A stretch of DNA of 64,000 nt. Source: Serratia marcescens (GTDB lineage: Bacteria > Pseudomonadota > Gammaproteobacteria > Enterobacterales > Enterobacteriaceae). The position numbers were made by a program, and so were the translations under genes. This document shows positions 28,308 through 38,248 of the stretch, in pieces. The stretch covers positions 372,001-436,000 of the forward strand of contig NZ_JARVZZ010000001.1 of assembly GCF_029846115.1 (NCBI RefSeq), given 5' to 3'. The notes below the pieces were generated by a model that was not told where the DNA came from, did not search any database, and was given only the letters and a program-made list of their open reading frames with translations. The number at the start of each line of letters is the position of its first letter. Position 1 is the stretch's first letter.

Positions 28308-30242
28308 TTAAACGCGATAACGACGTGAATATTTTTTACGCCCCGCGTCGATCGGTTCCGGCGGCGCGAAAAAGTCGCCCTGCCCGCCGTGGATCCCACG
28401 ATCTTTCAGCGTCTGCCACTCGTTGCGCGTGCGTACGCCGGCGGCGAACACCTGCGCGCGCGTGCCCGCGCAGGCGCCGGTCAGGCTCTGCACGAACAGC
28501 TGATTTTCGTCCCGCTTATCGATACTCCGCACCAGCCCCGGGTGGAGCTTGACGATCTCCACCTGCAGCGACTTGATATAGGACGTACTGACCACGGTTA
28601 AACCCGCTTTGGACACCGCGAGGCGGCAGCCCAGCCCTGACAGCAACCTCAGCACCGGACGCAAACGGTCGATATGTTGACACACATCTGCCTCTGCAAG
28701 TTCAATCAGAATTCGCCTACGCTGACTTTTTTCGCACTGCAACAGCGTATCGCGCAGCCAGCGCTGGAAAGAGCGCTGCAAAATCGAGTCCACGCACAGC
28801 GGGAACGCCAGCGTTTCTTCGGGCCACTGCGCCAGCAAGGGGATGACGCGGCTCACCTGTTGGCGATCGTAACTCTCCGCCAAGCCGAGCTGCTGCACCA
28901 GCGGCATATATTCCGCCGGCAGCAATTCCTGGGTGCCATCATAGATCCGACTCATGATCTCGCGATGATGTACCTCGCCTCCCACGGTCACCGCCGGTTT
29001 CTGATACAGCCGCGGGCCGCCGCGCGCCAGCACCTGTTCCAGCAGCGTGCGCCATTTGACGCTGCCGCGCCCCTTTTCCGGCACCTGGCTGTCGTACACA
29101 TACCAACCGTTTTCGCCCTGCAGCGTAGCGTGGCGCGTCGCCTGCTCCGCATAATCGATCACCTGCTCGGTAGTTTGACCGCTGCGGTACGCCACGATGC
29201 CGATGTGCAGGAAGGCCTCGCGATCGATCAGCGCCGTGGAAGGCAAGGCATCGATGGCATTGACCAGCTGTGACGCGATGCCATCGGCCTCCTTCAGGGT
29301 TCGATGCGGCAACAACACGGTAAAATCGCTGTGGAAATAGCGCGCCAGCAGCGCCGACGGGTAGCGCATCACGAAGGTAGACAGCAGGTTGACCAGCGAA
29401 TACATCAGCTCCTGCACCGCCACGCTGCCGTGCGTCTCGCGCAGGGTCTCGAAATCGGGCAGCCGCACCATCATCACGATGCCGTGCGAGCCTTCGTCTT
29501 CCAGCTGAGTGGTCAATTGGTTATCGAAGAACAGGCGGTTATTCAGCCCGGTTTTGGCGTCCTGCGCGGCGAAGGCGCGGATCAGCGTATCGACCCGGCT
29601 GCGCTCTTCCCGCGCTTCCGCCAGATCGGCCAGCAGGCGGTCGAGCGCGCCGCTGACGTTGGCCGGCCACTCACGCACGTCGCCCTGCATGACGTTTTCA
29701 CGCTCGCCGTTCAGAATGCGCCGCGCGCGGCGTTCCAGGCGATCTTCACCGTCGGCCTGCTCACGCAGCCAGCGCAGGCTGAACAGCAAAACCACCACCA
29801 TCACGACGATCGACAGCGTGACGGCGGCGGTGGATTGCAACGTGCGCACGTCGCTGGCGAAGGGATCGCGATAGGTAATGTGCAGCGTGCTGCCCGGATG
29901 CTGCAACAGGGGACGCGAGACCTGACGATAGCCGTTCAGCGCATCCCAGTGCTCTTTTTTGACCGTCGGTAATTTATAGTCGAGCAGTTGGCTGGTACCG
30001 GCCTCTATGCGGATCGACACGATGCCGAGCGTGCGCATGACGATCGGCAACCATTTCTCCTGTTCCTGCGGCGGCTCGCTCAGCATGGCTTGATCGAGAG
30101 TGGTGACCAGCGAATCCAAGCGGCGCTCCTGGCGATCCTGGGTAACGTAAAAGAAGCTGTATGAGCATCCCATCAGCATCAAAAACATCGCCAGCGCGAC
30201 CAACAGAGTGATCAATGCAGAGAGTTTGGTGGTAAATCGCAT
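28308..30242 (-). CDS. csrD: RNase E specificity factor CsrD
   Basis: A 644-residue membrane protein: N-terminal TM helix (10-32), periplasmic stretch, second TM (about 138-160), HAMP-like linker, then degenerate GGDEF (about 225-380) and degenerate EAL (400-640) domains. The GGDEF signature reads HSDF (YFHSDFTVLLPHR) and the EAL motif is EIM (HHREIMSRI), so neither cyclase nor phosphodiesterase activity is expected. This is the hallmark of CsrD, which directs RNase E to degrade CsrB and CsrC sRNAs and so tunes CsrA. Position next to mreB is conserved. Confidence 0.95.
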   Translation of the reverse strand: MRFTTKLSALITLLVALAMFLMLMGCSYSFFYVTQDRQERRLDSLVTTLDQAMLSEPPQEQEKWLPIVMRTLGIVSIRIEAGTSQLLDYKLPTVKKEHWDALNGYRQVSRPLLQHPGSTLHITYRDPFASDVRTLQSTAAVTLSIVVMVVVLLFSLRWLREQADGEDRLERRARRILNGERENVMQGDVREWPANVSGALDRLLADLAEAREERSRVDTLIRAFAAQDAKTGLNNRLFFDNQLTTQLEDEGSHGIVMMVRLPDFETLRETHGSVAVQELMYSLVNLLSTFVMRYPSALLARYFHSDFTVLLPHRTLKEADGIASQLVNAIDALPSTALIDREAFLHIGIVAYRSGQTTEQVIDYAEQATRHATLQGENGWYVYDSQVPEKGRGSVKWRTLLEQVLARGGPRLYQKPAVTVGGEVHHREIMSRIYDGTQELLPAEYMPLVQQLGLAESYDRQQVSRVIPLLAQWPEETLAFPLCVDSILQRSFQRWLRDTLLQCEKSQRRRILIELAEADVCQHIDRLRPVLRLLSGLGCRLAVSKAGLTVVSTSYIKSLQVEIVKLHPGLVRSIDKRDENQLFVQSLTGACAGTRAQVFAAGVRTRNEWQTLKDRGIHGGQGDFFAPPEPIDAGRKKYSRRYRV

Positions 30243-30446
30243 CCCTGTGCCTTGTCCGCTATGGTTAAGTGAGTGTTCACCCTTTAGCTAAAAGGGGCCG
30301 TCCAACCCTAACAAGCCTTGCCGAGGAATTAAACCTGCAAGCGCCGTTTTTGTCCTTTATCAGGACTTGGGCCGCTTATTATGCATATAGTCAAATAAAT
30401 GTGATTCAGCCATTGATAGAAAAGTGTAAACGAGAGGAAGAGTGAC

Positions 30447-31424
30447 ATGCGTGCACTGTTATTGGAACAACAAGACGACCAAACTCTGGCTCATATCAAA
30501 GATATCGGCAGCGATAGCTTGCCGGAAGGCGATGTTACCGTCGACATCAACTGGTCGAGCCTGAACTATAAAGATGCGCTGGCGATCACCGGCAAAGGCA
30601 AGATCGTGCGCAACTTCCCGATGGTGCCGGGCATCGACTTCGCCGGCACCGTGCGCCACAGCCGCGACGATCGCTTCAAAGAGGGGCAAAGCGTGGTGCT
30701 CACCGGCTGGGGCGTGGGCGAACACCACTGGGGCGGCCTGGCCGAGCAGGCGCGCGTCTCCGGCGAATGGCTGGTGCCGCTGCCGAACGGCCTGGATGAG
30801 CGCAAGGCAATGATCATCGGCACCGCCGGCTTTACCGCCATGTTGTGCGTGATGGCGCTGGAGGAAGGCGGCGTGCATCCGGACGACGGCGATATTCTGG
30901 TGACCGGCGCCAGCGGCGGCGTGGGCAGCACCGCCATCGCCCTGCTGACGGCGCTGGGTTACCGGGTGACCGCCATCAGCGGCCGCGACAGCAATACCGA
31001 GTACCTGAAAGCGCTCGGCGCCAAAGAGGTGATGTCGCGCGATGGCTATATCGACACGCCGCGCCCGCTGGAGAAGCAGCTGTGGGCCGGCGCGGTGGAC
31101 ACCGTCGGCGACAAGCTGCTGGCGCGGGTGCTGGCGCAGATGAACTATAACGGCACCGTCGCCGCCTGCGGCCTGGCGGGCGGTTATCAGCTGCCGACCA
31201 CCGTGATGCCGTTCATTCTGCGCAACGTGCGCCTGCAGGGCGTGGACTCGGTGCATACGCCGCTGCACCGCCGCCAAACCGCCTGGGAACGGCTGGCCGG
31301 CATTCTGCCGGACAGCTTCTATCAGCAGGCCACGCACGAAATCGCCCTCGAGCAAGCGCCGGCCACCGCCGCCGCGCTGCTGAACAACCAAATCACCGGC
31401 CGCACCCTGGTGAAAATCCGCTGA
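30447..31424 (+). CDS. acuI: Acrylyl-CoA reductase AcuI (YhdH-type quinone oxidoreductase family)
   Basis: A 325-residue zinc-independent MDR protein. The N-terminal GroES-like domain is followed by the NADPH-binding Rossmann motif [21 protein letters not shown]. AcuI/YhdH reduces toxic acryloyl-CoA to propionyl-CoA with NADPH. The conserved start MRALLLEQ and segments [16 protein letters not shown] and [16 protein letters not shown] match this group. AGAGGAAG precedes the ATG. It is divergent from csrD, with about 200 bp between them for both promoters. Confidence 0.95.
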   Translation: MRALLLEQQDDQTLAHIKDIGSDSLPEGDVTVDINWSSLNYKDALAITGKGKIVRNFPMVPGIDFAGTVRHSRDDRFKEGQSVVLTGWGVGEHHWGGLAEQARVSGEWLVPLPNGLDERKAMIIGTAGFTAMLCVMALEEGGVHPDDGDILVTGASGGVGSTAIALLTALGYRVTAISGRDSNTEYLKALGAKEVMSRDGYIDTPRPLEKQLWAGAVDTVGDKLLARVLAQMNYNGTVAACGLAGGYQLPTTVMPFILRNVRLQGVDSVHTPLHRRQTAWERLAGILPDSFYQQATHEIALEQAPATAAALLNNQITGRTLVKIR

Positions 31425-31431
31425 TCTTTCC

Positions 31432-31451
31432 CCCCGGCGACGGGGGGATCG
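31432..31451 (+). terminator. GC-rich hairpin after acuI
   Basis: CCCCCC and GGGGGG flank a 6-nt loop (CCCCCCGGCGACGGGGGG) just after the acuI stop. No T-run follows, so it may be a weak terminator or an RNA 3'-end protector. Confidence 0.4.
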
Positions 31452-31579
31452 CTCGCTTCTGCGAAATTTCATATTTTCCCGCGTCCCCTCGCTTCCGGCC
31501 GGCTTTAGCGCCATGCTTATTTCATGGAGACCCGTTAGCCGCTCGCAGGCGGCGGGAATCAGTCGCGGAGAGCATAAGC

Positions 31580-32581
31580 ATGAACAAACACCCGAAATTG
31601 ACCGAAGCCGACGTCACGCCGGAGAGCGTGTTTCACCAGCGGCGCAAAGTGCTGCAGGCGCTCGGCATCACCGCCGCTACGCTGGCGCTGCCTACCAGTG
31701 CGCGGGCGGACCTGCTGTCGTGGTTCAAAGGCAACGATCGCCCCAAGGCGCCGCCGGGCAAAGCGCTGGCATTCAGCAAACCGGCCGCCTGGCAGGCGCA
31801 GCTGGCGATGACGCCGGAAGACAAGGTCACCGGCTACAACAACTTCTATGAATTCGGCCTCGACAAAGCCGATCCGGCCGCCAACGCCGGCGGGCTGAAA
31901 ACCGAAGGCTGGAAAGTGCGCATCGACGGCGAAGTGGCAAAGCCGATAACGCTGGATATCGACGATCTGATGAAGCGTTTCCCGCTGGAACAGCGCATTT
32001 ACCGCATGCGCTGCGTCGAAGCCTGGTCGATGGTGGTGCCGTGGATCGGTTTCGAACTGGGCAAGCTTATCAAGCTGGCCGAACCGAACAGCAACGCGCG
32101 CTACGTGGCCTTCCAGACGCTGTACGATCCGGAGCAGATGCCCGGCCAGAAAGATCGCTTTATCGGCGGCGGCCTGAAATATCCCTACGTCGAAGGGCTG
32201 CGGCTGGACGAGGCGATGCATCCGCTGGCACTGCTGACCGTCGGCGTGTACGGCAAAACCCTGCCGCCGCAAAACGGCGCGCCGCTGCGGCTGATCACGC
32301 CGTGGAAATACGGCTTCAAAGGCATCAAATCGATCGTGCATATCCGTTTGGTGCGCGATCAGCCGCCGACCACCTGGAACCAATCCGCGCCGAACGAGTA
32401 CGGTTTTTACGCCAACGTGAACCCGCACGTCGATCATCCGCGCTGGTCGCAGGCCACCGAGCGCTTCATCGGCTCCGGCGGCATTCTCGACGTCAAACGC
32501 CAACCGACGCTGCTGTTCAATGGCTATGCCGATCAGGTGGCTTCGCTGTATCACGGCATGGATCTGCGGGAGAATTTCTAA
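31580..32581 (+). CDS. msrP: Protein-methionine-sulfoxide reductase catalytic subunit MsrP
   Basis: A 333-residue molybdopterin enzyme (formerly YedY) that repairs oxidised methionine in periplasmic proteins. The Tat signal has twin Arg ([11 protein letters not shown]) followed by a hydrophobic stretch ending ARA. The molybdenum ligand Cys is in [15 protein letters not shown], and the C-terminal region has [15 protein letters not shown]. The residue range and motifs fit the family. It is followed immediately by msrQ, its heme-containing electron donor. A chlorine-stress regulator (YedVW-like) is not visible here. Confidence 0.96.
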   Translation: MNKHPKLTEADVTPESVFHQRRKVLQALGITAATLALPTSARADLLSWFKGNDRPKAPPGKALAFSKPAAWQAQLAMTPEDKVTGYNNFYEFGLDKADPAANAGGLKTEGWKVRIDGEVAKPITLDIDDLMKRFPLEQRIYRMRCVEAWSMVVPWIGFELGKLIKLAEPNSNARYVAFQTLYDPEQMPGQKDRFIGGGLKYPYVEGLRLDEAMHPLALLTVGVYGKTLPPQNGAPLRLITPWKYGFKGIKSIVHIRLVRDQPPTTWNQSAPNEYGFYANVNPHVDHPRWSQATERFIGSGGILDVKRQPTLLFNGYADQVASLYHGMDLRENF

Positions 32582-33181
32582 GTGCGCCTGACGCCTGTTC
32601 ATATCAAATGGCTGAAAGCCGCCCTGCATCTGGCGGCGTTTCTGCCCTTTCTCTGGCTGGTGCTGGCGGTGGATCAAGGCTGGTTCAGCGCCGATCCGTC
32701 CAAGGACATTCAGCATTTTACCGGCAGAATGACGCTGAAACTGCTGCTGGCCACGCTGGCTATCGCCCCGCTGGCGCGCTACGCCCGCCAGCCGCTGCTG
32801 ATCCGCTGCCGCCGTCTGGTGGGGCTGTGGTGCTTTGCCTGGGGCACGCTGCACCTGATAAGCTACTCCACGCTGGAGCTGGGGCTGAGCAATCTCGGCC
32901 TGCTGGGCAGCGAGCTGGTGAACCGCCCTTATCTGACGCTCGGCATCCTCACCTGGCTGATCCTGCTGGCGTTGGCGGCCACCTCGACGCTGTGGGCGAT
33001 GCGCAAACTGGGCGCCAAATGGCAAACATTGCACAACTTCGTCTATCTGGCGGCGATCCTCGCCCCCATCCACTACCTGTGGTCGGTCAAAACGTTTTCC
33101 CCCCAGCCGTTCATTTACGCGCTGCTGGCGGTGGCGCTGTTGGGCCTGCGCTACAAGAAATTCCGCGCCTGGTGGCGCTGA
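32582..33181 (+). CDS. msrQ: Heme-containing membrane subunit MsrQ
   Basis: A 199-residue inner-membrane b-type cytochrome (formerly YedZ) that passes electrons from the quinone pool to MsrP. Six hydrophobic segments are visible, with His residues suited for heme ligation in [23 protein letters not shown] and [18 protein letters not shown]. The start is GTG at 32582, directly adjacent to the msrP TAA, which implies translational coupling; no better ATG occurs nearby. Confidence 0.95.
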   Translation: MRLTPVHIKWLKAALHLAAFLPFLWLVLAVDQGWFSADPSKDIQHFTGRMTLKLLLATLAIAPLARYARQPLLIRCRRLVGLWCFAWGTLHLISYSTLELGLSNLGLLGSELVNRPYLTLGILTWLILLALAATSTLWAMRKLGAKWQTLHNFVYLAAILAPIHYLWSVKTFSPQPFIYALLAVALLGLRYKKFRAWWR

Positions 33182-33468
33182 ATCGCGCGGCGGCGCGTGT
33201 TATTGTCGCGGAAAAACACACGCCGCCGGCCGGAACTTTTTCTGTGTTCCAGCGCTCATATTTCTGTCACGGATCCCCAAGTTCGTCGATTTGGGGTTGA
33301 ATATCTTCGCTGATAAGACCAGTATTTAGCTGCGAATTGCTACGATATCGTTATAATGCCCGACCTTGTTTCTGTTCTCAGGGTGAATTTGCCCCTTAAC
33401 AGGTGACAAATCGATAACATCGGGTTATTTTCTACGATGATGGTTTTATTGCCGGAGATACCAGCACA

Positions 33469-33921
33469 ATGGCGGATAAGTTTCACATTTTGCTTCTGAA
33501 CGGCCCCAATCTCAATCTGCTGGGGACGCGTGAGCCGGAGAAGTACGGCAGCACGACGCTGACAGAGATTGTTAACGGATTGGAAAACCAGGCATCCGCA
33601 TTGGATATTACCCTGAGCCATCTGCAATCCAACGCCGAGCATCAGCTGATCGATCGCATTCATCAGGCGCGCGGCAACACCGATTTCATTCTGATAAACC
33701 CGGCGGCGTTCACGCATACCAGCGTGGCGCTGCGCGATGCGTTGCTGGCGGTGCAGATCCCGTTCATCGAGATCCACCTGTCCAACGTGCACGCCCGCGA
33801 ACCTTTCCGCCATCACTCTTATCTCTCGGACGTAGCGGTAGGCGTGATTTGCGGCCTCGGCGCGGATGGCTACGCTTTCGCTTTACAGGCAGCGGTTAAC
33901 CGTCTGTCGAAAACCCACTAA
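33469..33921 (+). CDS. aroQ: Type II 3-dehydroquinate dehydratase
   Basis: A 150-residue AroQ of the shikimate pathway that converts 3-dehydroquinate to 3-dehydroshikimate. N-terminal [21 protein letters not shown] holds the conserved Arg and catalytic Tyr; [13 protein letters not shown] and [17 protein letters not shown] hold substrate-binding Asn, His and Arg. Type II enzymes form dodecamers. Placement just before accB is usual in Serratia and Yersinia. About 287 bp upstream contain no gene and presumably the promoter. Confidence 0.97.
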   Translation: MADKFHILLLNGPNLNLLGTREPEKYGSTTLTEIVNGLENQASALDITLSHLQSNAEHQLIDRIHQARGNTDFILINPAAFTHTSVALRDALLAVQIPFIEIHLSNVHAREPFRHHSYLSDVAVGVICGLGADGYAFALQAAVNRLSKTH

Positions 33922-33953
33922 TTGCTCCACAAAAAGAGTACGGAATCACACTC

Positions 33954-34421
33954 ATGGATATTCGTAAAATCAAGAAACTGATCGAACTGGTTGAAGAATC
34001 AGGCATTTCTGAACTGGAAATCTCTGAAGGCGAAGAATCGGTTCGCATCAGCCGTGCCGCACCGGCGCAGGCTTACCCCGTCATGCAGCAGGCCTACGCG
34101 ATGCCGGCGCAGCAGCAGCCGGCCCTGGCTGCCGCCGTTGCCACCGCACCTGCGGCAGAAACCCCTGCGGCACCGGCGGCCATGAGTGGCCATGTCGTTC
34201 GTTCTCCAATGGTAGGCACCTTCTACCGCACCCCAAGCCCGGACGCGAAAGCCTTCGTGGAAGTGGGCCAGAAAGTGAACGCCGGCGATACCCTGTGCAT
34301 CGTTGAAGCCATGAAAATGATGAACCAGATCGAAGCCGACAAGTCCGGCGTCGTGAAAGCTATCCTGGTGGAAAACGGCCAGCCGGTCGAATATGACGAG
34401 CCGCTGGTCGTCATCGAATAA
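33954..34421 (+). CDS. accB: Biotin carboxyl carrier protein of acetyl-CoA carboxylase
   Basis: A 155-residue BCCP. The N-terminal domain ([16 protein letters not shown]) is joined through an Ala/Pro/Gln-rich linker (about residues 45-78) to the biotinyl domain, with biotinylation site Lys121 in VEAMKMMNQ. It carries carboxybiotin between AccC and AccAD for malonyl-CoA synthesis, which also feeds the APE cluster. It forms an operon with accC, 12 bp downstream, and lies 32 bp after aroQ. Confidence 0.98.
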   Translation: MDIRKIKKLIELVEESGISELEISEGEESVRISRAAPAQAYPVMQQAYAMPAQQQPALAAAVATAPAAETPAAPAAMSGHVVRSPMVGTFYRTPSPDAKAFVEVGQKVNAGDTLCIVEAMKMMNQIEADKSGVVKAILVENGQPVEYDEPLVVIE

Positions 34422-34433
34422 CGAGGCGCCCCC

Positions 34434-35783
34434 ATGCTTGATAAAATTGTTATCGCCAACCGCGGCGAGATCGCGCTTCGCATCCTGCGTGCCTGTAAAG
34501 AACTGGGCATCAAGACCGTTGCGGTTCACTCCGCGGCCGACCGCGATCTGAAACACGTGCTGCTGGCCGACGAGACCGTCTGCATCGGTCCTGCGCCATC
34601 GGTAAAAAGCTATCTGAACATCCCGGCCATCATCTCGGCGGCGGAAATCACCGGCGCCGTAGCGATCCACCCGGGCTACGGCTTCCTGTCCGAGAACGCC
34701 GACTTCGCCGAGCAGGTTGAACGCTCCGGCTTCATCTTCATCGGCCCGAAAGCCGAAACCATCCGCCTGATGGGCGACAAGGTTTCCGCGATCAACGCCA
34801 TGAAGAAAGCCGGCGTGCCTTGCGTACCTGGCTCTGACGGCCCGCTGACCGACGACATGGATAAAAACCGTGCCTTCGCCAAGCGCATCGGTTACCCGGT
34901 GATCATCAAGGCGTCCGGCGGCGGCGGCGGTCGCGGCATGCGCGTCGTGCGCAGCGACAAAGACCTTGAGCAGTCCATCAACATGACGAAAGCGGAAGCC
35001 AAAGCGGCTTTCAACAACGACATGGTGTACATGGAAAAATACCTGGAGAATCCGCGCCACATCGAGATTCAGGTATTGGCCGACGGCCAGGGCAACGCCA
35101 TCTATCTGGCCGAACGCGACTGCTCCATGCAGCGCCGCCACCAGAAAGTGGTAGAAGAAGCGCCGGCACCAGGCATCACCAGCGAAATGCGCCGTTACAT
35201 CGGCGAGCGCTGCTCGAAAGCCTGCGTGGAAATCGGCTACCGCGGTGCGGGCACCTTCGAGTTCCTGTATGAAAACGGCGAGTTCTATTTCATCGAAATG
35301 AACACCCGTATTCAGGTAGAGCACCCGGTTACCGAAATGATCACCGGCGTGGATCTGATCAAAGAGCAGCTGCGCATCGCTGCCGGTCAGCCGCTGTCGA
35401 TCAAACAGGAAGAAGTGAAGATCCACGGCCACGCGGTAGAATGCCGTATCAACGCCGAAGATCCGAACACCTTCCTGCCGAGCCCGGGCAAGATCACCCG
35501 CTTCCACGCGCCAGGCGGTTTCGGCGTGCGTTGGGAATCTCATATCTACGCCGGTTACACCGTACCGCCGTACTATGACTCCATGATCGGCAAACTGATC
35601 ACCTTCGGCGAAAACCGTGACGTGGCGATTGCCCGCATGAAAAACGCCCTGGCTGAACTGATCATCGACGGCATCAAAACCAACGTTGAGCTGCAGCAGA
35701 AAATCATGAACGACGAAAACTTCCAGCACGGTGGCACCAACATTCACTATCTGGAGAAGAAGCTGGGTCTGCAGGAAACCTAA
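34434..35783 (+). CDS. accC: Biotin carboxylase subunit of acetyl-CoA carboxylase
   Basis: A 449-residue ATP-grasp enzyme that carboxylates biotin on AccB. Motifs are the N-terminal [14 protein letters not shown], the glycine-rich ATP loop [16 protein letters not shown] and the catalytic segment [26 protein letters not shown]. It has full family length and a clean start 12 bp after accB. A strong terminator follows at 35808-35834, and the foreign four-gene operon begins after it. Confidence 0.98.
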   Translation: MLDKIVIANRGEIALRILRACKELGIKTVAVHSAADRDLKHVLLADETVCIGPAPSVKSYLNIPAIISAAEITGAVAIHPGYGFLSENADFAEQVERSGFIFIGPKAETIRLMGDKVSAINAMKKAGVPCVPGSDGPLTDDMDKNRAFAKRIGYPVIIKASGGGGGRGMRVVRSDKDLEQSINMTKAEAKAAFNNDMVYMEKYLENPRHIEIQVLADGQGNAIYLAERDCSMQRRHQKVVEEAPAPGITSEMRRYIGERCSKACVEIGYRGAGTFEFLYENGEFYFIEMNTRIQVEHPVTEMITGVDLIKEQLRIAAGQPLSIKQEEVKIHGHAVECRINAEDPNTFLPSPGKITRFHAPGGFGVRWESHIYAGYTVPPYYDSMIGKLITFGENRDVAIARMKNALAELIIDGIKTNVELQQKIMNDENFQHGGTNIHYLEKKLGLQET

Positions 35784-35807
35784 GCAGGTACGCAGCATCG
35801 TCTGACG

Positions 35808-35834
35808 AAAGGCCGGTTAATCACCGGCCTTTTT
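35808..35834 (+). terminator. Rho-independent terminator after accC
   Basis: AAAGGCCGGT / ACCGGCCTTT form a 10-bp stem with loop TAATC, ending in a T-run (CCTTTTTC). It closes the aroQ-accBC unit and insulates the downstream inserted operon. Confidence 0.9.
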
Positions 35835-36186
35835 CTTTGCTCGCGCCCGCCTGATTTTTTCGTTCAACCGCGCAAAATAGAATCAAACCTTCACAGATAA
35901 CTTTATCTTCACATTTATCGAGCCCCCCACTCGCCTCACCACACAAAACATAACAAACTGTTTTTAAACAAAAAATAATGAACCCGTAGCTTAAAAATAA
36001 ATATTATCAAGGAAAAAACCCAATCCCTCGCATTTTCACACGCCATAAGCTTTAACAAAATTAACGTATTAATTACAAAGCTTGACCCCGATCACATCCG
36101 CTCGGTGATAGCCCGTGCTATTGTCGCCGTCGATCGAATGCAGCGCGCTCTTTTTCTCTTTTTATTTATCCTTTTTATTGACTTAG
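35835..36186. other. AT-rich left junction and upstream region of the inserted operon
   Basis: About 350 bp without a gene and strikingly AT-rich (around 35870-36070), unlike the GC-rich flanks. It marks where synteny with other enterobacteria (accC directly followed by yhdT) is broken. A pyrimidine-rich tract (36149-36180) lies just before the first gene and an in-frame TAG (36184-36186) touches its ATG. TTGACC at 36082-36087 could be a -35 element, but I see no convincing -10 at 16-18 bp. No direct repeat or integrase is seen. Confidence 0.55.
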
Positions 36187-37269
36187 ATGAGTAATGTCTT
36201 AATGAGCCATGTAACTGAATACGACCGTAAGCCCGTGTTTTCCCAGTACCACCGTGCTGACATGGAAACCATAAAAAGCATTAAGGAAAACGGGATTGAG
36301 AAGCTTTTGGGCGAAGTGAAGAATTTCCGCGCCAATGAGGAAATGAACCGCTTTATTCCCGAACAGGCACGCCTGGCAGTAAGCTGGGTGCGTCTGGCGA
36401 AAAACGAAAAGCTGGATGTGCATGTTCATCCAATATCTTCGCTGTATATCATTTGTGAAGGGGAAGCGATCCTGCTGGGAGACGGCGTTGACCGCCGGGC
36501 CGTTCCAGGCGATGTTATCTGCATTCCGCCAGGCGCGGATCACGGCTTCATCGGCGCGGGCGACAACGGCTACTGGGGGCTGTCAATCCAGTTTGAGGAG
36601 CGCGGGCTCTATGAAGATCCAAGCAAGCCACTGGTGACTTTCGATCAAGATCCCTACGCTTACTACCATCAGCTTAAAGCGCATAACGCCCGCTACATCG
36701 AGCGCTACCAGGACAACAAGATCTTTACCGCATTCGCCAAGGATAAAACCTTCTCCGAGGCGAAAAAATCCTTGTTCCTGGACTACCTGCAGATCCTGTC
36801 CGATCAGTTCCAAAAAATGGTGCTGCTGCGTAGCGCACTGTGTGAAGACGTTCGCTTCTCACGTTTCTTCAGTGAGCATCTGAAAGAAGAATTCGGCCAT
36901 GACGAGGTGCTGCGCAACAGCCGCGACAACCTCCAAGTTCGCGAAGACGCGATCTTTGAAGCACTGTGCATCTGGTTCAACCACCAGATGATCACGCTGG
37001 ATAATCTGGAACAGGCTATCCTGGTGCACTTTGTCATCGAAGGTTCGGCTTTCGTTTTCTATAACAACATCAAACACGTGTTCGATCCGAGCAAACAGAA
37101 CCATTTCGAGGATCACTCCGAATTCGATGGCGATCATCAGGAAGTGGATAAAGCGTTCTTCAAGGGGATGACCGAAGAACAATTCCAGCGTGTCAAAGCC
37201 GTACTCGATAAAGGGTGGAGTATGGTTGAGAAGCAGTATGCAAGACTGGCCGAACTGATCGAAGCATAA
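36187..37269 (+). CDS. Cupin fused to a heme-oxygenase-like dimetal oxidase (HDO) domain
   Basis: A 360-residue two-domain protein, first of a four-gene operon. Residues about 55-150 form a cupin barrel (metal-binding His79, His81 and His119 in HVHPISSLYIICEGEA and PGADHGF). Residues about 175-350 are all-helical and carry the HDO ligand pattern: E235-x2-H238 (EEFGHD), E285 (VIEGSA) and H310-x3-D314-x2-H317 (HSEFDGDH). HDO enzymes are diiron oxygenases or oxidases (SznF, UndA and BesC type) that oxidise amines, amino acids or fatty acids. The substrate cannot be read. The start is at 36187 because TAG precedes it; ATG 36202 is an alternative. Neither has a good Shine-Dalgarno site, so translation start is uncertain. 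Confidence 0.78.
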   Translation: MSNVLMSHVTEYDRKPVFSQYHRADMETIKSIKENGIEKLLGEVKNFRANEEMNRFIPEQARLAVSWVRLAKNEKLDVHVHPISSLYIICEGEAILLGDGVDRRAVPGDVICIPPGADHGFIGAGDNGYWGLSIQFEERGLYEDPSKPLVTFDQDPYAYYHQLKAHNARYIERYQDNKIFTAFAKDKTFSEAKKSLFLDYLQILSDQFQKMVLLRSALCEDVRFSRFFSEHLKEEFGHDEVLRNSRDNLQVREDAIFEALCIWFNHQMITLDNLEQAILVHFVIEGSAFVFYNNIKHVFDPSKQNHFEDHSEFDGDHQEVDKAFFKGMTEEQFQRVKAVLDKGWSMVEKQYARLAELIEA

Positions 37270-37294
37270 GCCGGGCAGGTCATCAGGAGCGGTC

Positions 37295-38248
37295 ATGAAA
37301 ATTGTTTTATTGGGATTCGGCGGCATTGGGCAAGAGACGCTAAACGCGCTGTTAAGTACGACCGAGCGACGTGGCAGCGTCAATGAAGTCGTGATCATCT
37401 GCCGAAATACCGAAAAGTATTCAGCCGTTTGCGAAGATATTCTTGATGGCCTGCTGGCGGAAGCGCTCTTCTCACGCCATAACCGAACGTCTTTACCCAA
37501 GATTGTTGTGACGGATGACTACCGCCACATCGACGGGGCTGACGTGATCCTCTGTTGCTATGGCGTGCCTTCAACCTTTCCGATGCATGACCGCCAGGCG
37601 TTGCTGGACGATCACGTACGGCTCAGCGAGGCCATTTTTAGCCGAGCCAAACCCTTCATTGCTCCCGGTTGTCACATCATCAATGCGGTCAATCCGGTGG
37701 ATAGCATCAGCTATTACATCGATAAAATCCTGCTCGACTCTCGCTGCCGGGTGATAGGTATCGGCGCCGCGCACAACACCGCCAGGCTGCTGAAAAGCAT
37801 CTGCCGCATTTCCGGGATCGACATGCAGCGCATCGACGCGCGTAGCCTGACGGTCTGCGGCGAGCACGGCGCCGGATTGGTGCCCTTGCTCAGCCAGGTA
37901 ACAACCGACGAGGGGCCGCTGAACCAGGTACTTTCGGCACAGGCGCTGGCGCAAATCGTCACCGATACCCGCAATCAAGGGTTGGACATATTTCACAAAA
38001 TGCGGCGCCCTCCTAAATATGGCCCGGCCGCCTCCATTCTTATCTTGCTTGAGCGCATCATCCAACGGGACGAAACCCCCTGCTGTGGTTCGGTCTGGCT
38101 GCCGGAACTGGGCGTGTTCATGTCCTGGCCGCTGGCTCTGCGCGACGACGTCTTTACGCCGCTGCCGCTGATGCCCAATCAGGATGAACAACAACAAATC
38201 CACCAGGCGGCGCTCAAGTTAAAAAACATCATCCAAGGTTTTAGCTGA
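37295..38248 (+). CDS. Lactate/malate dehydrogenase-superfamily oxidoreductase
   Basis: A 317-residue protein of the LDH/MDH family. The Rossmann motif is LLGFGGIGQETLNAL, a D-rich strand follows (DDYRHIDGADVILCC), then INAVNPVDS (cofactor-proximal NPVD) and the catalytic GEHGAG with His191. These indicate an active NAD(P)-dependent 2-hydroxyacid dehydrogenase, but it is distant from housekeeping Mdh or Ldh. AGGAG lies 7-8 nt before the ATG. The gene follows the cupin-HDO gene after 25 bp and its TGA shares one base with the next ATG (TGATG). It probably reduces or oxidises a 2-oxo or 2-hydroxy acid in a small-molecule pathway. Confidence 0.75.
   Translation: MKIVLLGFGGIGQETLNALLSTTERRGSVNEVVIICRNTEKYSAVCEDILDGLLAEALFSRHNRTSLPKIVVTDDYRHIDGADVILCCYGVPSTFPMHDRQALLDDHVRLSEAIFSRAKPFIAPGCHIINAVNPVDSISYYIDKILLDSRCRVIGIGAAHNTARLLKSICRISGIDMQRIDARSLTVCGEHGAGLVPLLSQVTTDEGPLNQVLSAQALAQIVTDTRNQGLDIFHKMRRPPKYGPAASILILLERIIQRDETPCCGSVWLPELGVFMSWPLALRDDVFTPLPLMPNQDEQQQIHQAALKLKNIIQGFS

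Noticed and set aside
33999..35798. Minus-strand open frame of 599 codons over accB and accC
   Set aside because: Codon-bias shadow of two certain genes; His/Asp/Phe-rich with no recognisable motif.
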